The notes below the pieces were generated by a model. The model saw only the letters and a program-made list of their open reading frames with translations. It was not told the origin of the DNA and ran no database searches. The translations under genes were made by a program, and so were the position numbers. Below, piece after piece: positions 24,308 to 33,017 of a stretch of 64,000 nucleotides of DNA (position 1 is the stretch's first letter; every line of letters begins with the position of its first letter). This stretch comes from an uncultured Clostridium sp. (lineage in GTDB: Bacteria > Bacillota > Clostridia > Christensenellales > CAG-138). Location: contig UQNF01000005.1 in assembly GCA_900542285.1 (NCBI GenBank), positions 12,500-76,499 on the forward strand, read 5' to 3'.

Positions 24308-26398
24308 TTATTTGTTATCGGGAATGAGCCCCTTACGGGTAAGGTCGATCTTACCGTCAGCACGGATCTCCGTAACTCTTACAAGTATCTCATCACCGAT
24401 GGATACAACATCCTCGACACGCTCAACCCGGTGATTTGCAAGCCTTGAGATATGAACAAGGCCCTTCTTGCCGGGCTTTAGCTCGACCTGTGCGCCGATG
24501 GGAAGGATATTGACCACCTTGCCCAGGATAACATCGCCGACCTGGATATCCCGAACGATATTGTCAATGATGCTCTTTGCCTTCTCCGCCGCCGCTGCAT
24601 CGGTGGAAGCGATGAATACCCTGCCGTCATCCTCGATATCGATCTTGACTCCGGTCTCAGCAACAATACCGTTGATGGTCTTGCCGCCGCTGCCAATGAC
24701 CTCGCGAATCTTGTCGGGGTTGATGGTAAACTGAAGGATGCGAGGTGCGAACTCGGAAAGCTCCTTGCGAGGCTCTGCAATGGTCTCCATCATCCTGTCG
24801 AGGATGAAGAGCCTTCCCTGCCTTGCCTGCTCTAATGCGCGGGTAAGTATCTGCTCATCAATGCCCTTGATCTTAATATCCATCTGGATTGCAGTTATGC
24901 CTTCGCGAGTGCCGGCAACCTTGAAATCCATATCGCCCATGAAATCCTCAAGGCCCTGAATATCGGTGAGGATAGCGATATTTCCGGTATTATCGTCCTT
25001 GATAAGGCCCATTGCGCAGCCTGCGACCGGCGCCTTGATGGGTACGCCTGCATCCATGAGGGAAAGGGTGCTGCCGCAGATTGAAGCCTGAGAAGTTGAA
25101 CCGTTGCTGGAAACAACTTCTGAAACGAGGCGGATAGCATAGGGGAATTCTTCCTCCGAGGGAAGTACGGGCAGGAGCGCACGCTCCGCAAGTGCGCCGT
25201 GGCCAATCTCACGCCTGCCGGGGCTGCCGAGACGCTTGACCTCTCCGGTGCTGTACGGAGGCATGTTATAGTGATGAATGTACCTCTTAAACTCCTCGTC
25301 GCCAATACCGTCGATGGTCTGGCCGTCACCGAGAGTGCCAAGGGTCGCAATAGTCATTACCTGGGTCTGACCGCGGGTAAATACCGCAGAACCGTGGGTA
25401 CGGGGCAGGATACCGACCTCGCTCCAAATGGGGCGGATCTGGGTGTGAGTGCGTCCGTCGGGACGGATGCCCTTATTGATTATCTTATCACGAAGGATCT
25501 CCTTCATGAGATAATAGAGAATATTGTCGATATCGGCTGCGGAATCGGGATACTCCTCAGCAAAATGCTCTATGGTCTCAGCCTTTACCTGCGAGGTGCG
25601 CTGTTCGCGCTCATGTCTGTCGAAGGTATCAAGCTGCCATTCAACCTTTTCACGGGCAAACTCGATGACCTTTGCCTTAAGCTCCTCATCGGGAGTATGG
25701 ATAACGGGGACAAGCTTTTCCTTGCCGATCTCCGCCTGTATCTCGGATATCCAGGCAACGATGGTCTTGATGTATTCATGACCAAGGAGGATTGCGTCGA
25801 GCATTTCCTTCTCGGTGACCTCGTTTGCGCCCGCTTCGACCATCATGACGGCGTCCTTGGTGCCTGCCACGGTAAGGTGCAGGCGGCTGGCTTCACGCTG
25901 CTTGGAATCGGGATTGATGATATAGTTGCCGTCAACATAGCCAACGCTGACCGCGCCGATGGGGCCTGCAAACGGAGCCTCGCTGATAGACAGCGCAAGG
26001 GATGCACCGTTCATAGCAAGGATGTCGGGCTGTACGTCATTTTCAACGCTCATGCAGGTCGCAACTACCTGAACATCATTATAGAATCCCTTGGGGAAAA
26101 GCGGACGGATCGGACGGTCGATAAGACGGCTGGTAAGTATAGCCTTTTCGGAGGGGCGGCCTTCGCGCTTGATGAAGCCTCCCGGGATCTTTCCGGCTGC
26201 ATACATCTTTTCTTCATAATCACAGCTCAGAGGCAGGAAATCGGCTCCTTCCCTGGGCTGGCCGGATACGGTGGCGCATACGAGCAGGGCTGTATTGCCG
26301 CAGCTGATGAGTACCGAACCGCCTGCCTGTTCTGCATACTTGCCGGTTTCAGCGACAATGATCCTTCCGGCGAGCTCTAACGTGAATTTTCTTTGCAT
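24308..26398 (-). CDS. pnp: Polyribonucleotide nucleotidyltransferase (PNPase)
   Basis: A 696-aa phosphorolytic 3'-5' exoribonuclease of the RNA degradosome. Domains in order: RNase PH 1 (to about 215), helical linker, RNase PH 2 (HGSAVFTRGQTQVMTIATLG, MGLIKD), KH (IREVIGSGGKTINGIV) and S1 (GDVILGKVVNILPIGAQVEL). The second ATG (26398) is taken as start because AAAGGAG is seven bases upstream of it and only one base from the first ATG. It has a long structured leader (26399-26693). Confidence 0.97.
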   Translation of the reverse strand: MQRKFTLELAGRIIVAETGKYAEQAGGSVLISCGNTALLVCATVSGQPREGADFLPLSCDYEEKMYAAGKIPGGFIKREGRPSEKAILTSRLIDRPIRPLFPKGFYNDVQVVATCMSVENDVQPDILAMNGASLALSISEAPFAGPIGAVSVGYVDGNYIINPDSKQREASRLHLTVAGTKDAVMMVEAGANEVTEKEMLDAILLGHEYIKTIVAWISEIQAEIGKEKLVPVIHTPDEELKAKVIEFAREKVEWQLDTFDRHEREQRTSQVKAETIEHFAEEYPDSAADIDNILYYLMKEILRDKIINKGIRPDGRTHTQIRPIWSEVGILPRTHGSAVFTRGQTQVMTIATLGTLGDGQTIDGIGDEEFKRYIHHYNMPPYSTGEVKRLGSPGRREIGHGALAERALLPVLPSEEEFPYAIRLVSEVVSSNGSTSQASICGSTLSLMDAGVPIKAPVAGCAMGLIKDDNTGNIAILTDIQGLEDFMGDMDFKVAGTREGITAIQMDIKIKGIDEQILTRALEQARQGRLFILDRMMETIAEPRKELSEFAPRILQFTINPDKIREVIGSGGKTINGIVAETGVKIDIEDDGRVFIASTDAAAAEKAKSIIDNIVRDIQVGDVILGKVVNILPIGAQVELKPGKKGLVHISRLANHRVERVEDVVSIGDEILVRVTEIRADGKIDLTRKGLIPDNK

Positions 26399-26578
26399 GT
26401 TCATGCTCCTTTTATATCTTTATCTTAAATTATTAACACAGATAAACCGATGAAGGCGTACACGATGTATCTATCCCTATTTTTAATATGCCTGCTGCGG
26501 ATAATAAAAATGCCCTCTCAAGAAAACTTCCTTATTGAGGAAAACAATCGAAATATCTTGTTCTGCCGTCATCCTGTC

Positions 26579-26638
26579 AGGGAATGGATTCAGCCGTTCC
26601 GAGGAAATATCCAAGCCGAACGGGAAAATCCATTCCCT
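26579..26638 (-). promoter_or_regulatory. Large hairpin in the pnp leader
   Basis: AGGGAATGGATT and AATCCATTCCCT form a perfect 12-bp stem, then a symmetric internal loop, a six-bp CCGTTC/GAACGG stem and an 18-base loop. It lies between the rpsO terminator and pnp. A second structure (CAAGA/TCTTG around TTCCT/AGGAA) follows at 26519-26560. The remaining bases up to pnp are A/T-rich without a recognised motif. Confidence 0.6.
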
Positions 26639-26655
26639 AATGCTTTACAAAGAAA

Positions 26656-26676
26656 GGCGGGTTACTCCGCCCCGCC
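26656..26676 (-). terminator. Terminator after rpsO
   Basis: GGCGGG/CCCGCC with a nine-base loop, followed on the minus strand by TTTCTTTG. It lies 18 bases after the rpsO stop codon. Confidence 0.7.
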
Positions 26677-26693
26677 CTTCATTGTAGATAAAA

Positions 26694-26957
26694 TTACTTC
26701 CTGATTCCGAGCTCAGCGATGATGGTTCTGTAACGCTCGATGTCAACTTCCTTGAGGTAGTTGAGCAGACCGCGGCGCTTACCTACCATCTTAAGCAGAC
26801 CACGACGGGAATGATTATCCTTCTGGTGGGTCTTGAGGTGCTCGGTAAGGTGGTTGATGCGCTCAGTGAGAAGAGCGATCTGAACCTCGGGGGAACCGGT
26901 ATCGCCCTCATGAAGGGCAAACCTGGTGATGATCTCGTTCTTGCGTTCTTTTTCCAT
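26694..26957 (-). CDS. rpsO: 30S ribosomal protein S15
   Basis: An 87-aa protein matching S15 end to end: FALHEGDTGSPEVQIALLTE, the LKTHQKDNHSRRGLL block and the C-terminal LNYLKEVDIERY. It binds the 16S central-domain three-way junction. AGGAGGTTC precedes the ATG. It has its own promoter (27065-27092) and a leader of roughly 100 bases, in which S15 could act as its own repressor as in other bacteria; I could not fix an operator by eye. Confidence 0.98.
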   Translation of the reverse strand: MEKERKNEIITRFALHEGDTGSPEVQIALLTERINHLTEHLKTHQKDNHSRRGLLKMVGKRRGLLNYLKEVDIERYRTIIAELGIRK

Positions 26958-27064
26958 TTTAAAGAACCTCCTGTTACTTAGTATCCCTGTAAGCTGCGTA
27001 TTGCGTTGGAGTCTCGCAAAACGAAGCAGGCAGATTGCACATGGCTCTGCACCATAGCATGACT

Positions 27065-27092
27065 ATTGTAACACATTTTTTTAGTTTGTAAA
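27065..27092 (-). promoter_or_regulatory. Promoter of rpsO
   Basis: On the minus strand TTTACA (27092-27087) and TACAAT (27070-27065) are 16 bases apart. The resulting leader is about 100 bases. Confidence 0.65.
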
Positions 27093-27161
27093 GGGATAAT
27101 TCGTAATATACTAATTTTTTGCATAAAAATCTTGGCATCAATAACAACCGGCAAAAACAAA

Positions 27162-27186
27162 GAAGCAAGCCGTAAAAGCTTGCTTC
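27162..27186 (-). terminator. Terminator after tRNA-Trp
   Basis: A perfect nine-bp stem GAAGCAAGC/GCTTGCTTC is followed on the minus strand by TTTGTTTTTGCC, just after the tRNA 3' end. Confidence 0.85.
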
Positions 27187-27191
27187 GTGTT

Positions 27192-27265
27192 TGGCAGGGG
27201 CACTAAGATTCGAACTCAGAAGAACGGTTTTGGAGACCGCTATGTTACCATTACATCATGCCCCT
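27192..27265 (-). tRNA. trnW: tRNA-Trp (CCA anticodon), CCA tail encoded
   Basis: The minus strand folds as a cloverleaf: acceptor AGGGGCA/TGCCCCT, discriminator G, encoded CCA end, anticodon loop CTCCAAA within a GCGGT/ACCGT stem, and T-loop TTCGAAT. The anticodon CCA reads UGG (Trp). It closely resembles Bacillus tRNA-Trp. It is a single gene with its own terminator. Confidence 0.96.
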
Positions 27266-27397
27266 CCGCTGCAACGTTTGTATTCTATCATTTGATAGAT
27301 GGTTTGTCAAGCACTATTTTTCCGCTTTCTCAAAAAAGTTTGCCGTTCAAATTCCCTTCCGCATTATCTCCGGGGATTCATTAATAGTTCGTTGTTA

Positions 27398-27433
27398 ATG
27401 CTGCAAGGGTCTGAAGCGCAGACCCTGCAGCAT
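27398..27433 (-). terminator. Hairpin after the GerMN lipoprotein gene
   Basis: ATGCTGCAAGGGTCTG and CAGACCCTGCAGCAT pair with one bulge, forming a long GC-rich stem. It is 12 bases past the stop codon but lacks a good U-tract, so termination may be incomplete. Confidence 0.5.
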
Positions 27434-27444
27434 ATCTCTCTCTT

Positions 27445-28434
27445 TCAATCGTTATTCTTGGTGTACTCTATGCCGTTGACATAGAATATGACCTCATCGA
27501 CACTCCCAAAGCCCTGTGCTGTGAGCATTGCGCTGTTAACGGCAAGCTCATACAGGCCCGGTGTTTCCGAAATTGCAACGAAATCCTCGGTCAAATTGAT
27601 CCTTAGCACCCCATTTTCGAGCGTTGCACCGAGAACGATGGTGTCCGTCGGGAAACAGCTTACCAGATTCGGAAGGTCGGTTCCCGAAACCAGCTCGCTT
27701 ATGCACGAGTATAGGTCGGTACTGCCCTGGACATAGCGCGTGACGGGAATATTCAGGCTGCCCGACGAGTTCGGGAAGTATAGTGTAATGGCATTGGCGC
27801 TGCCGGAGGTTGCAACGGAGTTCTGCTCGACATTCACCCTATACGCAGCGTGATTGCTGGGTAGTGCGCTGCCGTTCACGGTCCTTCCGTCCTTACCGTC
27901 CAGAAGAATGGTCACCTCATTAATGCTGTCAAACTCCGTAAGCGTGTTTACTATCGACACGAACATCAGCTGCTCGGCCTCTGCATCGGGAAGCGCCGGC
28001 ATATGCTTCAGATTCACGATAGCATGGCCTTCAACGATGTTGAGTTCTATCTCAGTACCGTCCGGTATCACTCCTACTATTCCTTGCTGTTGGAATTCAA
28101 GCCTATTGGCTTCATTCTTAACAAGCTTGTTTAGGCATGCCTTTGCAATACCGGTCTCCCACGGAATTGAGACAGAAACCGGGATGGTGTATCCCTCATC
28201 GGAGCTGAAGTACAGCGTTGAGCGGCGCGTTCTTTCGAGAGACGCCTCGGGTGTCGGTTCGATACTCGGCAGCGGCGTCGGTTCCTGCGTCGGCTTCGCC
28301 GTTCCCTGCTCGGGAGCTTCTGTTACCGGCTGCGGAGTGATGTCCCCCTTATTGCAGCCTGCAAGCATCATTATGCACATTGAAAGCATCAAAACAAATG
28401 AGATAGTTCTGAAAAAACCAAGGTATTTCTTCAT
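27445..28434 (-). CDS. Lipoprotein with two GerMN domains
   Basis: A 329-aa lipoprotein (lipobox MLAGC) with a Pro/Thr/Glu-rich linker (residues 30-65) and two GerMN domains. Each has the pattern of a strand leading into 'LYF', a long helix segment and an 'NGVLRINL'-type strand (STLYFSSDEGYTIPVSVSI in the first; ITLYFPNSSGSLNIPVTRYV in the second). GerMN domains occur in GerM, needed for sporulation and spore germination, and in other surface lipoproteins. It sits between tRNA-Trp and uppP and has its own transcript. An envelope role is likely; a spore role is possible. Confidence 0.82.
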   Translation of the reverse strand: MKKYLGFFRTISFVLMLSMCIMMLAGCNKGDITPQPVTEAPEQGTAKPTQEPTPLPSIEPTPEASLERTRRSTLYFSSDEGYTIPVSVSIPWETGIAKACLNKLVKNEANRLEFQQQGIVGVIPDGTEIELNIVEGHAIVNLKHMPALPDAEAEQLMFVSIVNTLTEFDSINEVTILLDGKDGRTVNGSALPSNHAAYRVNVEQNSVATSGSANAITLYFPNSSGSLNIPVTRYVQGSTDLYSCISELVSGTDLPNLVSCFPTDTIVLGATLENGVLRINLTEDFVAISETPGLYELAVNSAMLTAQGFGSVDEVIFYVNGIEYTKNND

Positions 28435-28540
28435 TCTTTCCCTCCATCGCTTTATCGCTCAATTATATGAGTGGTCGAACACAATAATTCTCCTTTTTCC
28501 CTATTGCGATAGGAGAAATAGTATCATCGACGGAGTATTC

Positions 28541-28578
28541 TAAAAAACATGAGGACTCTTGCAAATAGAGCCCCCATG
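28541..28578 (-). terminator. Terminator after uppP
   Basis: On the minus strand an 11-pair stem (CATGGGGGCTC with GAGTCCTCATG, two G-U pairs) is followed by six T. The 93 bases between the uppP stop and this hairpin hold nothing recognisable. Confidence 0.75.
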
Positions 28579-28671
28579 ATTTCAGTAAAAATGGTATTAT
28601 AGTTATTTGCCCGTGCCGGTTCAGCCGACAGCATCATCCGCTGTTATGGCTGCAATCGAGCAGCATTCAGA

Positions 28672-29469
28672 TCACTTGAAAACCAGATGAAAAACATTCC
28701 AGTCGAGTATCAGATATATGCCCAGAACCGCCGTATATATGGCAAAGCCCCGGAACGAATGCTTCGTTATAAGCTTTATCATAAAGCGTACCGCAAAGTA
28801 TCCGCAAATGCCGGCAGCGAGGACTCCGACCAGAACTGGAAGTATTCCCCCGTTTATTCCTTCCTTTATTGCACCGGGGACCTCAAGCACAGCGCCGCCA
28901 AGAATGGCAGGTATCGAAAGCAGGAAGCTGAATTCGGCGGCATCCTCTTTCTTCATTCTGCATAGGCTTGCGCCCGTGATGGTTGCTCCGGATCGTGACA
29001 CGCCAGGCAGGATAGCAATTCCCTGCATGAAGCCGATGAACAAGGCCTGATACCATTTCATCGTCTGAACGCTCAGATCTGCGCTGTAATTCTTTCTCAT
29101 GACATCACATGCGGTCAAAAGAAGTGCTGTGAAAATGAAGCAGTATCCCAAATAACGCCCGTCATTCGCCGATTCAAAGAAGTCGCCCAGTACGAGCTGC
29201 ATAATGACCGTCACAAGCGTGGCTGCTATCATCCATACCCAGTATTTCCAAAGCCTGACCGGATGGCATAGCATCTCGATTATGCGTTTTCTGTATACGA
29301 TGAGTACCGCAAGGAGCGTACCCAGATGAAGCATTACGGTAAAGAACAGGCCGTCGGCAGTGATGCCGAACAGGTTCTGAAATATCAGCAGATGACCGCT
29401 GCTCGAGACCGGCAGAAACTCACAGAGTCCCTGCACTATTCCGAGGATTATCGCCCGAATGTATTCCAT
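28672..29469 (-). CDS. uppP: Undecaprenyl-diphosphatase UppP (BacA)
   Basis: A 265-aa membrane enzyme with eight predicted helices and both family motifs: GLCEFLPVSSSGHLLI near the N-terminus and LPGVSRSGATITGA in the middle. It removes a phosphate from undecaprenyl pyrophosphate to recycle the lipid carrier of cell-wall synthesis, and its overproduction gives bacitracin resistance. It follows murA by 48 bases on the same strand. Confidence 0.97.
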   Translation of the reverse strand: MEYIRAIILGIVQGLCEFLPVSSSGHLLIFQNLFGITADGLFFTVMLHLGTLLAVLIVYRKRIIEMLCHPVRLWKYWVWMIAATLVTVIMQLVLGDFFESANDGRYLGYCFIFTALLLTACDVMRKNYSADLSVQTMKWYQALFIGFMQGIAILPGVSRSGATITGASLCRMKKEDAAEFSFLLSIPAILGGAVLEVPGAIKEGINGGILPVLVGVLAAGICGYFAVRFMIKLITKHSFRGFAIYTAVLGIYLILDWNVFHLVFK

Positions 29470-29517
29470 ATTCGTTCCCCCTCAAATATTATTTCAATAT
29501 TATAATTATACTCGCTA

Positions 29518-30798
29518 TCATTCCTCACGGATGCGTCTGATCCCGGCTCCCAGCGCAGTCAGCTTCTCTTCAAGCCGTTCATAACCCCTGTCGATACTGT
29601 AAATGTTTCTGATCTTTGTGGTTCCTTCCGCCACCAGCGCCGCTACTATCATCGCTGCGCCTGCCCGAAGGTCTGTGACCTTTACCGAGGTTCCGTACAG
29701 CCTTTCAACGCCCTCTATCGTTGCTGTTCTGCCATTTACAATAATCTTCGCACCCATTCTGACGAGTTCGTCGCAATGGTTGAACCTGTTCTCAAACAAA
29801 TTCTCCGTAACCATGCTCCTGCCCTCGGCGAGCGTTAGCATACTGCTCATGGGCTGCTGAAGGTCTGTCGGGAAGCCCGGATACGGCATCGTCTTGATGT
29901 TGACGGCACGAGGTCTTTCTGAAGCTCTGACTTGAATAACGAATTCATTACCGTCATCCCTCGTCTGAACATCGGTACCGCATTCCAAAAGCTTTGCAGT
30001 CACGGATTCCAGATGTGTTGGAATAACATTCCTGATTATCACATCGCCCTTGGTTGCGGCGGCAGCTATCATATAGGTGCCGGCCTCTATCTGATCCGGA
30101 ATCACCGCATAAGTGCAGCCGTGCAGGTTCTGCCTCCCATTGATGCGGATAATGTCGGTGCCTGCACCGCGAATACTCGCACCCATGGTATTTAGGAAGT
30201 TCGCAACATCCACAACATGCGGCTCACGCGCAGCGTTGGTAATGGTAGTTCTTCCCTCGGCGCGGCAGGCGGCCAGCATAACATTAATGGTTGCTCCGAC
30301 GCTTGCCATATCGAATACTATATCGGCGCCGACCAGTCTCTCAGCCTTTGCGGAGATGACATCGCCGCGTTCGCTGACCTCTGCCCCCAGTGCGCGCATA
30401 CCCTTGATATGAAAGTCCATTGGTCTTTGGCCAATCCTGCAGCCGCCGGGCTGAGTTATCTCAACCTCGCCGAAGCGCGCAAGAAGAGCACCCAGCATAT
30501 AATAGGACGCACGCAGCTTGGATGCCATTTCCGGGGTCACTATTCTGCCGTTTATTGTTGATGGATCTATCTCAATGATGCTGTCTGATATTCGTTCTAT
30601 ACCTGCACCAAGCATTGAAAGGATCTCAAGGAGCCTGTTAATATCTTCAATATTGGGCAGATTCTCTATGCGGCACTTGTCCTCAGCGAGCACGCAGGCA
30701 CATAGTATCGGAAGCGCGGCATTCTTCGAGCCGCTGATAGTCACACTGCCTCTAAGCGGTACACCGCCTCGGATCTCAAAATAATCGTTTTCAGACAT
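29518..30798 (-). CDS. murA: UDP-N-acetylglucosamine 1-carboxyvinyltransferase MurA
   Basis: A 426-aa enzyme that adds enolpyruvate to UDP-GlcNAc, the first step of peptidoglycan precursor synthesis. Seen: VTISGSKNAALPIL at the start, QPGGCRIGQRPMDFHIKG with the fosfomycin-target Cys, and FPTDLQQPMSSMLTLAEG. ATG at 30798 follows TTGGAGAAG; the frame extends 23 codons upstream but into the preceding gene and without family similarity. Neighbours are an M23-type protein and uppP, all on one strand. Confidence 0.97.
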   Translation of the reverse strand: MSENDYFEIRGGVPLRGSVTISGSKNAALPILCACVLAEDKCRIENLPNIEDINRLLEILSMLGAGIERISDSIIEIDPSTINGRIVTPEMASKLRASYYMLGALLARFGEVEITQPGGCRIGQRPMDFHIKGMRALGAEVSERGDVISAKAERLVGADIVFDMASVGATINVMLAACRAEGRTTITNAAREPHVVDVANFLNTMGASIRGAGTDIIRINGRQNLHGCTYAVIPDQIEAGTYMIAAAATKGDVIIRNVIPTHLESVTAKLLECGTDVQTRDDGNEFVIQVRASERPRAVNIKTMPYPGFPTDLQQPMSSMLTLAEGRSMVTENLFENRFNHCDELVRMGAKIIVNGRTATIEGVERLYGTSVKVTDLRAGAAMIVAALVAEGTTKIRNIYSIDRGYERLEEKLTALGAGIRRIREE

Positions 30799-30854
30799 AT
30801 GCTTCTCCAATTGGTTATTCAACAATCGATTATACCATTCTGCTCTGCCGGAAG

Positions 30855-32018
30855 TCAAGTATTCCACAATTTAAATAGATAAATCCTTGGATTTCTCGGA
30901 CGACCGTTGAGAATAAGTTCAAAGTGAAAAAGGCTCTCTCCTGTCACGCCTATCTGTTCGGATATGCTAAGCGTGTCTCCAACCTCCACCGTCACGCTCG
31001 CAAGACCCGAATACCTTGATATCAATCCGTTGTTATGCTCGATATCAACGGTCAGTCCATATGCGCCACGCTCCATCACGGAGATCACCTTCCCTGCAAG
31101 CACGCTCTTGCATGGAGTATTCATGGGGCATTCATAGTCTATTCCGGGATGCATTACGCCGTTATAAAAGCCAAAATACTTTTTGAGCGTACAGCTGCGC
31201 GGATCCACGGGATAGCGGAATGCGGCGTCATAATATTCACAGTCGGATCTGCCAAAATCTCCGAAGTTCGTATCGGAGTCCGGAACCGGGCGAGTGCCGA
31301 CGATGATATTCTCCATCACGGATGAATAGAGCGTTCGGATCTCCAATATCTCGCTTCCGGTGAGTACGCCGTTCACATAAGTATATTCAATGCTGCGCCT
31401 GTTCTTGCCGTCAATTCCGTAGGAAGCAACAAATCTGGTGCCGATGTAATAATCATCGCTTTGTAAAATACTTGTGCCATGACTTAGGCTTTCGGTTTCA
31501 TAGACAAGATTCCTGCTGACAACTCTTAGCGGAGTATCATCACCCGTAAGCAGCGCATAGGCATTATCATAGCTCATGAACTTCACCGCTTCCGTGACGG
31601 GGACTAATTCAACGCCGCCCTCTATCTCAGAATGTATTCCCGGAGCATTAAGCATTGACTCAAAGTGCTCAATAACATCGAGCAGAAGGTTTTCTGCAGC
31701 CTGACGGCTTGCAAGCGTGCATACATCATTTCCATCAACAAATATTGCTGTTGGCACATAGGGTTCAGGGGTAGGCTCCGGGGTAAAAGTCGGCTCAGCA
31801 GCCTCGGTCGGAGGGATCGGTATCGGAGTATTGTCGCGAATGAATTCGGCTGTGGGTTCGGGCGTAGGGTGCATCGAAAGCTCCCTGTCCTTGCCCGTAA
31901 GGTTCAATCCTGTAAGCAAAATCGCCGACGCAAGAAGCGCGAGCGCAAGCAGGCATAGTACCGGCCTTATCTGACCGTTGTGCTTATTATCTCTTTTTTT
32001 GCCGCTGTCAGTTTTCAT
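30855..32018 (-). CDS. Membrane-anchored M23-fold protein with degenerate active site (SpoIIQ-like?)
   Basis: A 387-aa protein: basic cytosolic start, one membrane helix (residues 20-42), a Pro/Thr/Glu linker, a central region ending with VMENIIVGT (G5-domain-like), and a C-terminal LytM/M23 domain. The zinc motif HPGIDYE is intact. The second motif, normally HxHFE, reads SLFHFE and the upstream YxH reads RYSG, so catalytic His residues are missing. Bacillus SpoIIQ is likewise an anchored, inactive M23 protein encoded near murA and spoIID. A SpoIIQ-like or wall-scaffold role is therefore possible, but not proven. Confidence 0.78.
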   Translation of the reverse strand: MKTDSGKKRDNKHNGQIRPVLCLLALALLASAILLTGLNLTGKDRELSMHPTPEPTAEFIRDNTPIPIPPTEAAEPTFTPEPTPEPYVPTAIFVDGNDVCTLASRQAAENLLLDVIEHFESMLNAPGIHSEIEGGVELVPVTEAVKFMSYDNAYALLTGDDTPLRVVSRNLVYETESLSHGTSILQSDDYYIGTRFVASYGIDGKNRRSIEYTYVNGVLTGSEILEIRTLYSSVMENIIVGTRPVPDSDTNFGDFGRSDCEYYDAAFRYPVDPRSCTLKKYFGFYNGVMHPGIDYECPMNTPCKSVLAGKVISVMERGAYGLTVDIEHNNGLISRYSGLASVTVEVGDTLSISEQIGVTGESLFHFELILNGRPRNPRIYLFKLWNT

Positions 32019-32130
32019 ATTCTAATTATACCGCATCCGGAGGGTTTCATCAATCTTCTTTGTGGCAAATTTATTAACAATGGGCTGTTTTCTCAGAAAT
32101 ATAGCATCATTATGAGGAATTTCAGCGCAT

Positions 32131-32163
32131 AAAGGGGGAAGCCCCCCTTTCGGGGAGCTCCCT
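32131..32163 (-). terminator. Hairpin after the 204-aa membrane protein gene
   Basis: On the minus strand AAGGGAGCTCCCC pairs imperfectly with GGGGGGCTTCCCCCTT, followed by TATG. It is a GC-rich stem with a weak U-tract. Confidence 0.5.
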
Positions 32164-32180
32164 TATAATATCTGTTTCTG

Positions 32181-32795
32181 TTATACTATTGCGCCTGCGA
32201 TCATGATGGCTGCCATGAGCGCGACTACCGGGACGATCGTCCCTGCGATAAGCTGAGGAAGCGTGTGCCTCTTAAGCTTGATGGATGATGCATAAACGGG
32301 AATGAGCAGCGCAAACATCAGCGCATAAAGCGGTCCCATACAGTAGACAAGCAGCGCCGCAGGCCCTGAAGTGCCGCAGGTATGTCCGCTCGCTTTAAAC
32401 CCGAAGATGGTGGTCAGTGCAGTGAGCATCCCGGATATCAGGTAGGTCAGATAAAGAATGATCTCGATCCTCGTTCCCCCTCCGAAAAGGGCGAATACCG
32501 CACCCAAGACATAACCAAGCACAGAAAACACCAGCGCCAGATTTCGTTCAAGCTTTCTGCCCTTGCTCTTGAGTGAAGGTATCAAGCGGCAGGGAAGATA
32601 AGCAAGCAGAGGAAGAAGCGTCAGTGTAAATATGGCTTCTATATAATGAAGCGGTGAAACAAACGCTTCGCTCCCAAGCCCTATATAAAGCATTGAGACC
32701 AGCAGCAGCGCCATGAACGGCGGAGCAGTAATCGTACGAATGATCTCGGCAGTCTTGCCGGACATCCTTATTCTGTCAGCTGTCATCCTTTCCAT
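32181..32795 (-). CDS. Polytopic membrane protein, unknown function
   Basis: A 204-aa protein with about five or six membrane segments. Its layout (HYIEAIFTLTLLPLLAYLPCRL; FKASGHTCGTSGPAALLVY) recalls PAP2-like phosphatases: SGH is present, but the KxxxxxxRP and second His motifs are not clear, so enzyme activity is doubtful. ATG at 32795 follows GGAGGACC. It is divergent from the XRE regulator at 33018, and the shared region holds two CTCTAC dyads, so the regulator may control it. Confidence 0.65.
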   Translation of the reverse strand: MERMTADRIRMSGKTAEIIRTITAPPFMALLLVSMLYIGLGSEAFVSPLHYIEAIFTLTLLPLLAYLPCRLIPSLKSKGRKLERNLALVFSVLGYVLGAVFALFGGGTRIEIILYLTYLISGMLTALTTIFGFKASGHTCGTSGPAALLVYCMGPLYALMFALLIPVYASSIKLKRHTLPQLIAGTIVPVVALMAAIMIAGAIV

Positions 32796-32891
32796 GAATT
32801 ATGGTCCTCCGAATGTGTGGTTCGCAATTTTCCTTGCAGATATTGTTTACCACAATCCCGGCAGGAATGCACCCTATTACGCTCTTCAAAT

Positions 32892-32961
32892 TCTCTACCC
32901 GAGCATTTTCGCCCGGTAGAGAAGAAATCAAGCCTCTCTACTGACAGTAGAGTGCTTGATT
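32892..32961. promoter_or_regulatory. Two CTCTAC/GTAGAG dyads in a divergent gene gap
   Basis: TCTCTACC (32892-32899) pairs with GGTAGAGA (32915-32922), and CTCTACT (32936-32942) with AGTAGAG (32946-32952), the latter inside an AATCAAGC/GCTTGATT stem (32926-32961). Four copies of one half-site lie between a regulator and a divergent membrane gene. They may be operator sites, or an RNA switch in the leader of the minus-strand gene. Confidence 0.5.
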
Positions 32962-32982
32962 TTATTAGAAAAAATAAAGGTG

Positions 32983-33011
32983 TTGCATTTTGATATCGCC
33001 TCGTGTATAAT
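32983..33011 (+). promoter_or_regulatory. Promoter of the XRE regulator (leaderless transcript)
   Basis: TTGCAT (32983-32988) and TATAAT (33006-33011) are 17 bases apart, and the ATG at 33018 is seven bases past the -10. Transcription should start at or next to the start codon. Confidence 0.75.
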
Positions 33012-33017
33012 CTTGCC

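Noticed and set aside
25199..26380. 393-aa open frame opposite pnp
   Set aside because: Antisense shadow of PNPase; no ribosome binding site and no recognisable domain.
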